NCBI RefSeq assembly: GCF_003202035.1 | Contig: NZ_QJKC01000007.1 | Location: 158,025 to 222,024 of the forward strand | Origin: Aquitalea magnusonii | GTDB taxonomy: Bacteria; Pseudomonadota; Gammaproteobacteria; Burkholderiales; Chromobacteriaceae | Reading direction: 5' to 3' | DNA: 64,000 bases | In this document: positions 53,603 through 62,389 of the stretch, piece by piece | Layout: each line of letters opens with the position of its first letter | Numbering within the stretch: the stretch's first letter is position 1 | Position numbers and translations under genes: made by a program | Notes under the pieces: model-generated | What the model saw: the letters and a program-made list of their open reading frames with translations, nothing else | What the model was told of the DNA's origin: nothing | Databases searched by the model: none

Positions 53603-54754
53603 ATGGGCCTACCCCATCAAACGACCACGCCCAAGCCACCCATTGCCCTCACCCTGGCGTGGCGCTGGATCACTGCGGGCGTGGATCCCGCACTGAACGG
53701 CACACTGCGGCGGCGGCAATACATTACCAATGCGGTTCCTGCGCTGGTGCTGTTGATGGTGCTGTTTTACTACCTGCTGTTTCTCGTGCTGGGCAATGGC
53801 GAGCTGGCCCGATCCTGCCTGCAAGACATGCCCATCCCCGCCGCCGGTGTGGCGTGGTTCCGCTGGCGCCAGGCTTGCGGCCAACCGCCTCATTATTGGA
53901 AAGCCTGCTTTATCTGCCAGACCACGGTGCTGGCGGGCATTCTTGGCGGACAGGGCACACTGTTCGGCTCGCACTTTTATTTCCTGCTGTTTTTCCTGAC
54001 TGCGCCACTCATCGTCCCCATCAGCGATCGCCGCGGCATGACCATCGTCTGCGCAATCTGCCTGGGGTGGTTTTCCTTTTTCCAATTCATGCAGTGGCCC
54101 GCCACGCCAAGCGTGCAGACCCTCGGCCCCACGGTGATCAGCCTATTGAATCTGGGTGTGCTGCTGTCAGGCTCCATCATTCTGTTTGTCGCCCTGCTGG
54201 CTGGCGAACATTTTTCTGATGCGCTGGTCAACCGCATCCAGCTGATGGCCAGCACCGACATGCTGACCGGTCTGGCCAACAGGCGTGCCTTTTATTCCAG
54301 GCTGGCGCAATTGCAATTCCGCCACCAGCTGGACCAGCACCCGTTCTGCCTGGCCATGCTGGATATCGATTTTTTCAAACGCATCAATGACAACTACGGC
54401 CACGACACCGGCGACAAGGTGCTGTGCCACATTGCCAAACTGCTGCAACACCAGGTACGTGCACAAGACCTGGTATGCCGCATTGGCGGCGAGGAGTTTG
54501 CCATCCTGCTGCCCGACACCAGCATGGAGCAGGCTTTCATCATGTGCGAAGCGATCCGCAATACGATTGCCAGCTCGCCACTGGCCCATGGCGCCCGTGC
54601 GCTGCACGCCACCGTCAGCCTGGGGCTGGCCCAGTGGCAGAGCGGCGACAGCGAACAAGCATTTTTAGCCGCCACCGACAAAGCGCTTTATGCCGCCAAA
54701 CATGCCGGGCGCAACGGGGTTCAGCAACGCCGTCAGACTGCGCCTGCAGTCTAG
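53603..54754 (+). CDS. Membrane diguanylate cyclase (GGDEF)
   Basis: 383 residues. The N-terminal 210 residues contain about six hydrophobic segments in three pairs, an integral-membrane sensor. The C-terminal GGDEF domain (about 215-375) has TDMLTGLANRRAF, metal-binding DIDFFKRIND and an intact active site GGEEF at 295-299. The inhibitory I-site R286-A-Q-D289 lies at the proper distance, so product inhibition by cyclic di-GMP is expected. The ribosome-binding site is weak. It stands alone, divergent from tig. Confidence 0.9.
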   Translation: MGLPHQTTTPKPPIALTLAWRWITAGVDPALNGTLRRRQYITNAVPALVLLMVLFYYLLFLVLGNGELARSCLQDMPIPAAGVAWFRWRQACGQPPHYWKACFICQTTVLAGILGGQGTLFGSHFYFLLFFLTAPLIVPISDRRGMTIVCAICLGWFSFFQFMQWPATPSVQTLGPTVISLLNLGVLLSGSIILFVALLAGEHFSDALVNRIQLMASTDMLTGLANRRAFYSRLAQLQFRHQLDQHPFCLAMLDIDFFKRINDNYGHDTGDKVLCHIAKLLQHQVRAQDLVCRIGGEEFAILLPDTSMEQAFIMCEAIRNTIASSPLAHGARALHATVSLGLAQWQSGDSEQAFLAATDKALYAAKHAGRNGVQQRRQTAPAV

Positions 54755-54768
54755 CCAGGGATGGCGGG

Positions 54769-55038
54769 GTGACTCTAGCGGCATTCAGCCTGCAATCCAT
54801 GCGCGGTGGCTTTAGTGCGGATGATGCCCGGCAGGTGGTGCAGTGGGTGAATCCGCTGGGCGTGGATCTGATCGAGCTGTCCGGGGGTAGCGATGAAGCA
54901 CCGGCCATGCACGGCCAGACGCGTGATGGCCGCACCCTGGCGGGGGAAGCGTACTTTCTGGAATTCGCCCGGGATATTGCAGGCGTTGCCAGCATGCCCA
55001 TCATGGTCACCGGAGAGGTATCCGCCGCTATCCGGTAG
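54769..55038 (+). pseudogene. Remnant of an old yellow enzyme-type NADH:flavin oxidoreductase
   Basis: About 89 codons in frame, matching only an internal C-terminal-half stretch of OYE-like flavoenzymes: FSLQSMRGGFSADDARQVV, LGVDLIELSGGSDEAPAM, REAYFLEFAR-type sequence (here AGEAYFLEFARDIAG) and MPIMVTGE. The FMN-binding start, the catalytic middle and the end after the VTG motif are missing, and a stop follows. It begins 15 bp after the diguanylate cyclase stop without a start codon of its own and overlaps the end of the convergent LysR gene. A deletion remnant. Confidence 0.7.
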
Positions 55039-55987
55039 TCGAACCGGTATTGCAAAGCAGCGAGTGCAGGGTTGCGGCCAGCAAGCGTAGCGGCGAAAGG
55101 TCGGCAGCTGACGCAGGGTGCACCAGATAATAGCCATACTCCCCGCTACACCACTGGGGAAATGGCATGACCAAGGCGCCCTGCCCCAGCTGATCCTGAA
55201 ATAATCGCGGGTCAGCCAAGGCAATACCATAACCCTGTGCGGCGGCATTCACCGCAGCGTCCAGAGAGTCGAAATACAGCTGCTGCCCCGGCATGGGGCC
55301 TGTCGCATAGGCTTGCCACCAGGCTTGCCATTCTTGCTGGCTACCATTGGCGTGGATCAGCCGCTGCTGCGCCAGCTCAGCGGGCTGCGGCAGATCCATC
55401 GACAGCTCGGCACTGCACATCGGGGTGAGCTGCTCGGCAAACAGCAGCTCCGACCTCAAGCCTGGCCATTGCCCATGTCCCCGCACAATCATGGCATCAA
55501 AATCACCGGTGCCAAACTCTGGCTTATCGATCACCGTGGTGCTGATTTCCAGCTGGATAGCCGGCAGGCAGCGCTGGATGGCCGCAAGGCGGGGCAGGAA
55601 CCAGCGCAAGGCAAAGGTGGAAGGCAAACGCAGCCGGAACCGGTCCGGCTGCTGCGGCGAATGGCAGGAGAAACCGCTCAAGCTCCCCAGTGCCTTGTTC
55701 GCCACCACATACAGGCGTTCGCCATACGGGGTCATGCTCATGCCACTGGGTGTGCGCTGGAATAGCGGCTGCTGATAAAACTGTTCCAGCTGTTGAATCT
55801 GTCGACTGACCGCCCCCTGGGTACGACACAGTTGCCGGGCGGCACGGGTGAGGCTGCCCAGCTTCGCCACCGCGACAAAGGCTTGCAATCCCATCATGGA
55901 CGGCAAGGGCCGCGTCAAGGTGGCCAGGGGGTATGCATGCTCTGCATCCCCCTCTTCAGAATTAGTCGATATGCCGCTCACGATCAT
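55028..55987 (-). CDS. LysR family transcriptional regulator
   Basis: 319 residues from the ATG at 55987. Winged helix-turn-helix (LQAFVAVAKLGSLTRAARQLCRTQGAVSRQIQQLE) then a periplasmic-binding-protein-like effector domain; FDAMIVRGHG and the DSLDAAVNAAAQGYGIAL stretch place it in the GcvA-like group. The GcvA-type TRPLPS start suggests that translation might begin internally, at a TTG near 55918, since only about 25 poorly conserved residues precede it. Divergent from the SnoaL-like gene with a 42-bp gap. Regulated genes unknown; the adjacent OYE remnant may be a lost target. Confidence 0.83.
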   Translation of the reverse strand: MIVSGISTNSEEGDAEHAYPLATLTRPLPSMMGLQAFVAVAKLGSLTRAARQLCRTQGAVSRQIQQLEQFYQQPLFQRTPSGMSMTPYGERLYVVANKALGSLSGFSCHSPQQPDRFRLRLPSTFALRWFLPRLAAIQRCLPAIQLEISTTVIDKPEFGTGDFDAMIVRGHGQWPGLRSELLFAEQLTPMCSAELSMDLPQPAELAQQRLIHANGSQQEWQAWWQAYATGPMPGQQLYFDSLDAAVNAAAQGYGIALADPRLFQDQLGQGALVMPFPQWCSGEYGYYLVHPASAADLSPLRLLAATLHSLLCNTGSTTG

Positions 55988-56029
55988 CCTTGCTAAGGTC
56001 TGGCTTCCAATGAGAAACAGGTGAAACCG

Positions 56030-56428
56030 ATGTCTGACGCAGAAGCGAAGCAGTTTGCCGGCAAACTGCAAGAGTACTTGCAACAACTGGAAGAGGGCAA
56101 TGTAGACGGTGTTGTCGCCTTGTTTGCCAGCGATGCCCGCATCTACTCGCCCTTGCTGGGCTGGGTCAGTCCAAGGCCGTTTTACGCGAAACTGGCCGAC
56201 GCATCCGGCAACAGCCGCATTACCTTGCTGGATATTTTCCACAGCACGCAAGGCAAGCACTCCGCCAATGCCTACTTCCGCTACGACTGGGTATTGCGTG
56301 ATGGCAGCAAGGTCTGTTTCGATTGCATCGATGTCTTTGACTTCAATGCGCAAGGCCTGATTGAAAAGCTGGTCATCATTTACGATACACATCAAATCCG
56401 TGCTGATTTGGGCGACCGGTTTGTTTAG
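56030..56428 (+). CDS. SnoaL/NTF2-like protein
   Basis: 132 residues with the cone-shaped NTF2-like fold: long N-terminal helix (AKQFAGKLQEYLQQLEEGNVDGVVALFASDARIYSPL), then four to five strands ending RYDWVLRDGSKVCFDCIDVFDF. Probable small-molecule isomerase, hydrolase or binding protein. GTG at 56021 would add three residues; AGGTG at 56019-56023 suits the ATG. Divergent from, and probably controlled by, the LysR regulator. Confidence 0.75.
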   Translation: MSDAEAKQFAGKLQEYLQQLEEGNVDGVVALFASDARIYSPLLGWVSPRPFYAKLADASGNSRITLLDIFHSTQGKHSANAYFRYDWVLRDGSKVCFDCIDVFDFNAQGLIEKLVIIYDTHQIRADLGDRFV

Positions 56429-56605
56429 CGCACATTGCAGACCCGCTTGCTTAATCTGGCCAGCCAGCCCATCCAGCCAATCAGGGGAGTCATTACAAAA
56501 AACCGGCTGCGTCATCCTCCGCAGCAGCCAATTCAGGCAGATGCGCTGATTGGCCCCCGCGGTCTGCGGCATTGGCAGCCATGGCGGGTCGGCTGCCTGC
56601 CAGCT

Positions 56606-58027
56606 TTAGTCGGCATATTGCCGGCGTACCAGCTCGCCCAGTCGTACCAGCCTGGCCTGCTGGGCCTCGGTCCAGGGCTCGGCACACGACAGCCGCAGAC
56701 AGTGGCGGTAGTCGCCACGTGGCGAAAACAGCGGGCCGGGTGCCAGCCCTATGCCCTCCTGCCGCGCTTGCTGATGCAGGGCCAGGCTGTCGAAGCCCTG
56801 CGGGAACACCAGCCACAGGGCAAAACCACCCTGCGGCGGCGTGTATTGCACGTCTGCCGGAAAATGTTGCGCCAAGCCCTGCAACAAACCTTGCATCTGG
56901 CTGGCGATGGCACGGCGCAAGCGCCGCATGTGACGCGGATAGGCACCGCTTGCAAGAAAACGCGCCAGCACCGCCTGATTGAGGGTGGGCGTGGAATGGG
57001 TGCTCAGGTATTTCTGCACCTCCACCTGGCTGCGATAGCGACCAGGATCTATCCAGCCTATGCGCAGGCCGGGTGCCACATCCTTGGTGAGCGAGGCGCA
57101 GTACAGCACATTGCCGCTGCGATCGAAGGCCTTGATGGGGCGTGGCCGCTGCCGGCCATAGTAGAACTCGCCGTAGACATCATCCTCGATCAGCGGGATA
57201 CCGCGCGCCGCCAGCATGTCGGCCACCTTTTCCTTGGCAGCGTCCGGCATCAGCGCGCCGAGTGGATTGGAAAAATTGGGAACCAGAATCACCGCCTTGA
57301 TGGCAGCATCACGCGTGGCCAGCTCCAGTGCCTCCACCGAAATACCGCTGACCGGGTCGGTAGGAATTTCCACCACGCGCAGGCCCAGCGCCTTGAGCGT
57401 GTACAGCAGAGAAAAATAGGCCGGCGACTCCACCGCCACGACATCACCCGGCTGGGTCAGGGCACGCAGAGCCAGATTGAGCGCCTCGATGGTGCCCTGG
57501 GTCACAATCAGCTGCTCCGGGTGCAGCTGGCCACCCCACTCCATGGCCAGCCGGGCAATCTGGCGCTTGAAATCCAGATAGCCGCTGGGCCGGCCATAAT
57601 CGGACAGCAAATCCGGGTGCCGGCGCATGCAATCCAGCGTGTAGCGCTGCAACTGGGCAACAGGCAACAGGGCATGCGGCGCAACGGCACTGCGAAAGCC
57701 CTGCATCCGCTCGGTGCGTTGCTCCGACTGGTCCTCCACATAGCTCCACAGCAGCGGATCGACCGCCACTTCGGTAGGGGCGGCCAGTCGCAGCGCATGT
57801 CCGGGCTCGCTGCGATAGCGGACAAAGTAGCCGGACTGCGGCCTGGCTTCCACCAGCCCCAGGTCCTCCAGCCGGCGGAAAGCCTGCTGCACCGTGCTCA
57901 GGCTGAGTCCGCGCCGCAGTTTCATCTCACGCAGGGAAGGCAGACGTTCGCCGGCACGCAGCACGCGGGCGCTGATTTGAGCGGCAATATCATCCGCCAG
58001 TTGCAGGTAGAGGGGCTGGGTATCCAT
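56606..58027 (-). CDS. MocR-type regulator (GntR HTH plus aminotransferase domain)
   Basis: 473 residues. N-terminal GntR winged helix (about 1-75: QPLYLQLADDIAAQISARVLRAGERLPSLREM, LSLSTVQQAFRRLEDLGLVEARPQSGYFV), linker and a fold-type I aminotransferase-like domain (about 115-470) that binds PLP; the PLP lysine is in SLTKDVAPGLRIGW. PdxR/GabR/TauR are relatives. The ATG at 58027 starts MDTQPLYLQ; the longer frame upstream is not conserved. Its promoter region carries repeated ACAGTT sites. Confidence 0.87.
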   Translation of the reverse strand: MDTQPLYLQLADDIAAQISARVLRAGERLPSLREMKLRRGLSLSTVQQAFRRLEDLGLVEARPQSGYFVRYRSEPGHALRLAAPTEVAVDPLLWSYVEDQSEQRTERMQGFRSAVAPHALLPVAQLQRYTLDCMRRHPDLLSDYGRPSGYLDFKRQIARLAMEWGGQLHPEQLIVTQGTIEALNLALRALTQPGDVVAVESPAYFSLLYTLKALGLRVVEIPTDPVSGISVEALELATRDAAIKAVILVPNFSNPLGALMPDAAKEKVADMLAARGIPLIEDDVYGEFYYGRQRPRPIKAFDRSGNVLYCASLTKDVAPGLRIGWIDPGRYRSQVEVQKYLSTHSTPTLNQAVLARFLASGAYPRHMRRLRRAIASQMQGLLQGLAQHFPADVQYTPPQGGFALWLVFPQGFDSLALHQQARQEGIGLAPGPLFSPRGDYRHCLRLSCAEPWTEAQQARLVRLGELVRRQYAD

Positions 58028-58064
58028 GCAGCCATGATAAGGGATTGCCGGCAGCTCACCACGG

Positions 58065-58137
58065 ACAGTTACGCACAAAAACAGGCAGTACAGTTGCCGC
58101 AAAACAGCAACTGTCATGGCGATATATCGGCAACTGT
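58065..58137. promoter_or_regulatory. Candidate MocR operator: four ACAGTTGC-type sites
   Basis: ACAGTTAC at 58065-58072, ACAGTTGC at 58090-58097, GCAACTGT at 58107-58114 and 58130-58137, i.e. two sites in one orientation and two in the other, spaced 25, 17 and 23 bp, between divergent mocR and the DUF2917 gene. Confidence 0.6.
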
Positions 58138-58202
58138 GTGGCTACCGGGGACCGTGCTTCACCCTCTAAGCTGTTGTTCATCAACAGCAAGGGAGCAGCA
58201 AG

Positions 58203-58457
58203 ATGAGCACACTGATATTGCAGCGTGGCGAACTGATACGTCTGAGCGGTCAACTGCCGCAGTCCTTGCAGGTACAGCAGGGGCGCATCTGGATCAGCTA
58301 CTGTGGCCAGGATGTTATTCTGGGGCGCGGTACCAGCTGGCAGCCGGGCAAGGCCCGTGGTGAAATCCTGCTACTGGAGGCGGTGGGTGGACCGGTTACA
58401 TTGACTCTGCAACTAACCGGGCAGCACAGCCCGCTGCGCTTGGCCAGTTGCAACTAG
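58203..58457 (+). CDS. DUF2917 protein
   Basis: 84 residues, soluble, cupin-like beta pattern: LQRGELIRLSGQLPQSLQVQQGRIWISY, then DVILGRGTSWQP and LLLEAVGGPVTLTLQL, matching the DUF2917 family of unknown function. GGGAG at 58191-58195. Divergent from the MocR regulator, which makes it its likely target. Some homologues are linked to metabolic regulators but none is characterised. Confidence 0.7.
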   Translation: MSTLILQRGELIRLSGQLPQSLQVQQGRIWISYCGQDVILGRGTSWQPGKARGEILLLEAVGGPVTLTLQLTGQHSPLRLASCN

Positions 58458-58880
58458 CCAGACTGGCGGCCAGCCAGGGGGGCTTAGCGGAAATCCAGCC
58501 TGGCCTGGCACTGGCAACTGGATCGTCCCGGCATTGGTCGCCATCAGCGGGTGACGGCTGGACAGGAGGAACCAGTCCATCAATCCGTCCTGCGCCAATG
58601 GTGGTTTTGGCCAAAGCCTGCCGTCACCGCACCCTGCCATCAAGCAGGGGGTTTTTATTTTCAGATCGCAGCAAGGCAACCTGAAACTGGATGGAAACAC
58701 CCTCCTCCATCACTGGGAAAGGTGGCGGCAAGGACGCGTCAGATCGCTGTGAGTTAAGCAGCCCGTGGCAATCAAAGCGCACACAGTGCCAAAAATCCTG
58801 CAAATCAGCGATGACAATAAAAGTGAAGATCAGTACCAAAACGGCCGCGAAGTGACATAGTCGGGCATCCCCGGTTCAGA
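58458..58880. other. Gene-free stretch after DUF2917 gene
   Basis: 423 bp. Only a terminator-like hairpin at 58632-58661 is recognisable. No reading frame with homology was found. It precedes the truncated flavoprotein gene and may contain eroded coding sequence. Confidence 0.55.
58632..58661 (+). terminator. Terminator-like hairpin
   Basis: CCCTGC / GCAGGG stem, loop CATCAA, followed by GGTTTTTATTTT; about 175 bp after the DUF2917 stop. Confidence 0.6.
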
Positions 58881-59471
58881 GTGCAGCAATTCAGCCAGCC
58901 TTCTGGCCTTCCCTATTCAAGAAACACTGGAGTACTACGAATGTCCCAGCACCCCAATGCCAGCTTTCACTTTGGCATTCAGGTGGAAACCGCCCGACTG
59001 GTGGATGACAAGGTGGTGCTCAGTAGCAATCTGGGCGAAGTGAATACCAACTTCGTCATCTTCTGCACCGGCTTTTGCACCGACTGGGCACAGCGGCCGG
59101 AATATGCCCGCGTCGCCGGCCATGTGCGGCTGTGGCAGGACCACTACCCCAGCCTGCCCGGCGCGCCCGATCGTGAGCTGGCAGGCTCGCCTTATCTTGG
59201 CTCGCCATACCAGTTTCTGGAAAAACAGCCCGGCAGCCTGCCGGGACTGGAGCGGATTCATTGCTTCAACTACACGGCAGCCCTGTCGCAAGGGGCTAGC
59301 GCCGGTGATATCACGCAAGTCAGCGACGGCGCACAGCGCCTGGCTTCCGGCCTGATTGCCAGCTTGCTGGAAGAAGACATCGATCAGCACTATGCCCGAC
59401 TGCAGCAATATGCCGAACCGGAGCTGTATGGCAATGAATGGCAAGCGGCCACCACACTGCCGCAGTCCTGA
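58881..59471 (+). pseudogene. C-terminal remnant of an FMO-like FAD/NAD(P) oxidoreductase
   Basis: 196 codons open from a GTG at 58881, or 176 from the ATG at 58941 (GGAG 9 bases upstream). The sequence matches only the C-terminal third of flavin-containing monooxygenase-like proteins: NFVIFCTGFCTDW (second nucleotide-binding strand), SPYLGSPYQFLEKQPG, GLERIHCFNYTAALSQGASAGDI and the final LEEDIDQHYARLQQYAEPEL. The FAD and NAD(P) GxGxxG domains are absent, so the product cannot be an active enzyme. Probably a truncated gene; residual translation is possible. Confidence 0.65.
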
Positions 59472-59523
59472 GCAAGCACCAGCGGCTGGCTGAGCACGGC
59501 AGCCATGGGTACGGGCAGATTCC

Positions 59524-61251
59524 TCAAGGATCTGCCTGTACTCCCCGCTCCTGCTGCGACAGCGGCCGGATTCCGATGTCGCCCAGATACTTGCTCAAGG
59601 CCGCGCGCCATAGCTGTGGCTGGTGAAAGACAAAGTGCCCGTCGCCGGCAATGGGCGGCAACAGCAGCAACGTGGATTTGCCCCCCGCACTGACAAAAGC
59701 ATCCTGTGAGGATTGGATGGTATTGGCGGAATAGCGGCTATCGTTTTCAGTAAAAACCAGCAAGGCCGGCACTTGTGCTGTTTTTCCCACCTCGGCAAAG
59801 CCATCAATCATCATCTGGTTGCGATATTCCGGCCCGCCGCTGGCTGTCTTGTTCGTGGTACGCCCACCAGAAAAATTGACCACGCCAATCACCCCCGGCA
59901 GATTGATGCCAGCCAGATACATCGCACAATACCCACCGGCAGACTGCCCGGACAGGATGATCCGCCCCGGGTCGATTTCTTTTCTTGTTTTCAGATAATC
60001 GATGGCCGGGACGATATCTGCCGACTGGGCCTTGGCCTTGTAAAGTGGCGCGGCATCGTTGATGGAGAAATGATTCTGCAATCCCCCTTCGGAAAGCCCC
60101 ACGCCCTGGCGTGAGGGAAAGGCCACGGCAATGCCGTGATAGAGAAACTCGCGCGCCACGATCATGTCGCGAAAGCGCTGCTTGTCCCGTACATGCGGGC
60201 TATCCAGTTCCATGTCGCCATGGTTGAACACCAGCAACGGAAACGGCCCCGTCCCATCCGGAAACAACAGCGTCATTTCCAGCTCGACATGTCCCAGTAC
60301 TGCGGGGACGGCATAGTGGACAATTTCCTCGTGCCAGGCTGGCAGCATGTCGCCATGGCCTATGAACGCAGCCACCGCCGCGCCATCCAGCCAGCGGGCC
60401 ACCAGGGCGGCAAATTCTTCATCCAGTGCAGCAAGCACATGCTGGCTGTCTTTGCCGCAGCCCGGCTTCCATTCGCGGTGCGGATAGCGCGCCTGTACCA
60501 GTGCAAAGCCATTGAGACGTGCCAGATATTCGGCCTCCGGATATGGGGCGGCATCGCACTGCGCGCCAGGTGCATGAATCAGCAAGACCGGGGTTTTTAT
60601 GCCATGCCAGTCTTTGGTTCTGGCCTTGAGAAAACCGCCACTGGCCACGATGACGCCATGCACACCTTCAAGGCGGGATACCACATCCAGCACCGGCACG
60701 GCTTCGCCGGCAAACAAGCCAAGGCTGACCGGGACGCCCGGATATCTGGTCGTCAGATAATCCAGCACGGCCTGCAAATCGCGACGCAGTGACAAGGGTG
60801 GACGGTTCTCAGGCATATGGCCTGCAGCGTCGTCCGGCGGGTCGGCAAAGGCCACGGCAATGCCTTTTTGCTCAAGAACTGCGCTGGTCCGTATCCATGG
60901 CCCGTTCAGGTCTATGTGCGGCCCGCCTGCCGTACTTTTTATCGCAGGCTGACCATTGGGCGAAGGGTAAAGCACGATATGCCTGATTTTCCCGTCGGCT
61001 GGCAGGTGAATGGCCAGGTTCAGTTTTACCTCGCCAGCCTCGCTCTGGCGGCCAGTACTGACCGGGTCAATCTGCCACGCCAGCGGCCGGGCATTACCGG
61101 GCTGGGTTTCCGCGAGGGTTTCCGCCTGTACCGTCATCGCGGCGACAATCAGCAACAGCGCCAGGAAAACCCTGTGCCAGGCCCGCTGCAACTTCTTGTT
61201 GAATACTCCCCTATTACTAACTGGGCCATCCTGCCAAGCCGACCACACCAT
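59524..61251 (-). CDS. Exported two-domain alpha/beta hydrolase
   Basis: 575 residues from 61251 (577 from 61257; AAGG spacing favours 61251). Signal or anchor segment about residues 26-45 (FLALLLIVAAMTVQA). The C-terminal half is a hydrolase with nucleophile S437 in LSGQSAGGYCA, acid in FTENDSR and His in GDGHFVFHQ. The N-terminal half (about 70-290) repeats the overall layout, with LRRDLQAVLDYLTTRYPG before the expected elbow, but reads LGLFAGEAVP there, without Ser. It looks like a tandem duplication with a degenerate first copy. Substrate unknown. Confidence 0.8.
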   Translation of the reverse strand: MVWSAWQDGPVSNRGVFNKKLQRAWHRVFLALLLIVAAMTVQAETLAETQPGNARPLAWQIDPVSTGRQSEAGEVKLNLAIHLPADGKIRHIVLYPSPNGQPAIKSTAGGPHIDLNGPWIRTSAVLEQKGIAVAFADPPDDAAGHMPENRPPLSLRRDLQAVLDYLTTRYPGVPVSLGLFAGEAVPVLDVVSRLEGVHGVIVASGGFLKARTKDWHGIKTPVLLIHAPGAQCDAAPYPEAEYLARLNGFALVQARYPHREWKPGCGKDSQHVLAALDEEFAALVARWLDGAAVAAFIGHGDMLPAWHEEIVHYAVPAVLGHVELEMTLLFPDGTGPFPLLVFNHGDMELDSPHVRDKQRFRDMIVAREFLYHGIAVAFPSRQGVGLSEGGLQNHFSINDAAPLYKAKAQSADIVPAIDYLKTRKEIDPGRIILSGQSAGGYCAMYLAGINLPGVIGVVNFSGGRTTNKTASGGPEYRNQMMIDGFAEVGKTAQVPALLVFTENDSRYSANTIQSSQDAFVSAGGKSTLLLLPPIAGDGHFVFHQPQLWRAALSKYLGDIGIRPLSQQERGVQADP

Positions 61252-61543
61252 GCCCATACCTTATGCACTCAATATGAAAAAGTGAAAAATGTTTTCCGGC
61301 GCGCCAATTTCCTGCAGCCCGCCATTTCAGTCATATGGCATAGCATACCCTGACTTGCAGGCTGGGCCGAGTTCATCACCAGAAAGACGATGCGGAGAGG
61401 TTAGGAATGGCGTAAATCATTATTCAATTTTCTGATAATGAATGAGTAAATTCTTGTTTATTGGAAATAAGCCTGGCTTGTTATAGTCCTTCCAGACCGC
61501 CGGATGGCGGGATGACAAACAAAACAACAGCCAGGAGTACATT
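61252..61543. promoter_or_regulatory. Promoter region of the ABC transporter
   Basis: 292 bp. An extended -10 TGTTATAGT at 61479-61487 with TTGGAA at 61461-61466 (15-bp spacer) lies 57 bp before the binding-protein start. Upstream is a perfect inverted repeat TCATTAT (61417-61423) / ATAATGA (61435-61441), a possible operator. Confidence 0.5.
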
Positions 61544-62302
61544 GTGAAACGATTTGCCATTGCCGCCCTGCTCGCCACCGTTCTGCCGGGCCTCGCCGCC
61601 GCCGAAGACCTGGCCAAAATCAAATCCGCCGGTGTCATCCGCGTGGGCACCGAAGGCACTTACGCCCCGTTTACCTATCACGATGCCAGCGGCAAGCTGG
61701 TGGGTTTTGATGTGGAAATTGCCCAGGCCGTGGCCGCCAAGCTGGGCGTGAAAGCCGAATTCATCGAAGGCAAATGGGACGGCCTGATTGCCGGCCTGGA
61801 TGCCAACCGTTACGACGCCGTGGCCAACGAAGTGTCGATTACCGAAGCGCGCAAGGCCAAGTACGACTTCTCCAACGCCTACATCGCCTCAAAGGCCGCG
61901 TTGATCGTGAATGGCAACAGCCCCATCAAGAGCTTTGCCGACCTCAAGGGCAAGAAGTCCGCCAATACCCTGACCAGCAACTTCGGCAAGCTGGCGCAAT
62001 CCTTCGGTGCAGAAGTCGTCCCGGTACAAGGCTTTAACGATTCGCTGGAGCTGCTGGCTTCCGGCCGCGTGGATGCCACCATCAACGACAGCCTGTCCTT
62101 CCTGGATTACAAGAAGCACCAGCCCAATTCCAAACTGCGCATTGCCGCCACCGAAAAGGACGCCGACTTCTCCGGCATCATTTTCCGCAAGGGCAACCCG
62201 CAGCTGCAGGCCGCCATCAACAAGGCCTTGGCTGACATCAAGGCTGACGGCAGCTATCAGAAGATTTCCTTCAAGTATTTTGGCGAAGACGTGTCGCACT
62301 AA
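61544..62302 (+). CDS. Amino acid ABC transporter substrate-binding protein
   Basis: 252 residues, GTG start at 61544 with CAGGAG eleven to seven bases upstream. Signal peptide about residues 1-20 (LLATVLPGLAAAED). Family 3 binding protein: IRVGTEGTYAPFTYHD, GFDVEIAQAVAAKLG and YDAVANEVSITEARK. Close in type to cystine/polar amino acid binders (FliY/TcyA). First gene of a three-gene importer; a terminator-like hairpin follows, which should raise its level over the permease. Confidence 0.92.
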   Translation: MKRFAIAALLATVLPGLAAAEDLAKIKSAGVIRVGTEGTYAPFTYHDASGKLVGFDVEIAQAVAAKLGVKAEFIEGKWDGLIAGLDANRYDAVANEVSITEARKAKYDFSNAYIASKAALIVNGNSPIKSFADLKGKKSANTLTSNFGKLAQSFGAEVVPVQGFNDSLELLASGRVDATINDSLSFLDYKKHQPNSKLRIAATEKDADFSGIIFRKGNPQLQAAINKALADIKADGSYQKISFKYFGEDVSH

Positions 62303-62327
62303 GCGCATTCCGCCCCGGACTTGCCAG

Positions 62328-62357
62328 CTTGCCCCGTCCTGCGGGGCAAGTTTTTTT
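62328..62357 (+). terminator. Intercistronic terminator-like hairpin
   Basis: Perfect 9-bp stem CTTGCCCCG / CGGGGCAAG, loop TCCTG and seven T, between the binding-protein and permease genes. Partial read-through would explain how the downstream genes are expressed. Confidence 0.8.
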
Positions 62358-62389
62358 GCACAACACGATAACAATAATGGAGTCAGCAC

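Noticed and set aside
55988..56572. N-terminal extension of the LysR frame by about 195 codons
   Set aside because: It runs antisense to the SnoaL-like gene, and the regulator's helix-turn-helix begins only after about 30 residues from 55987.
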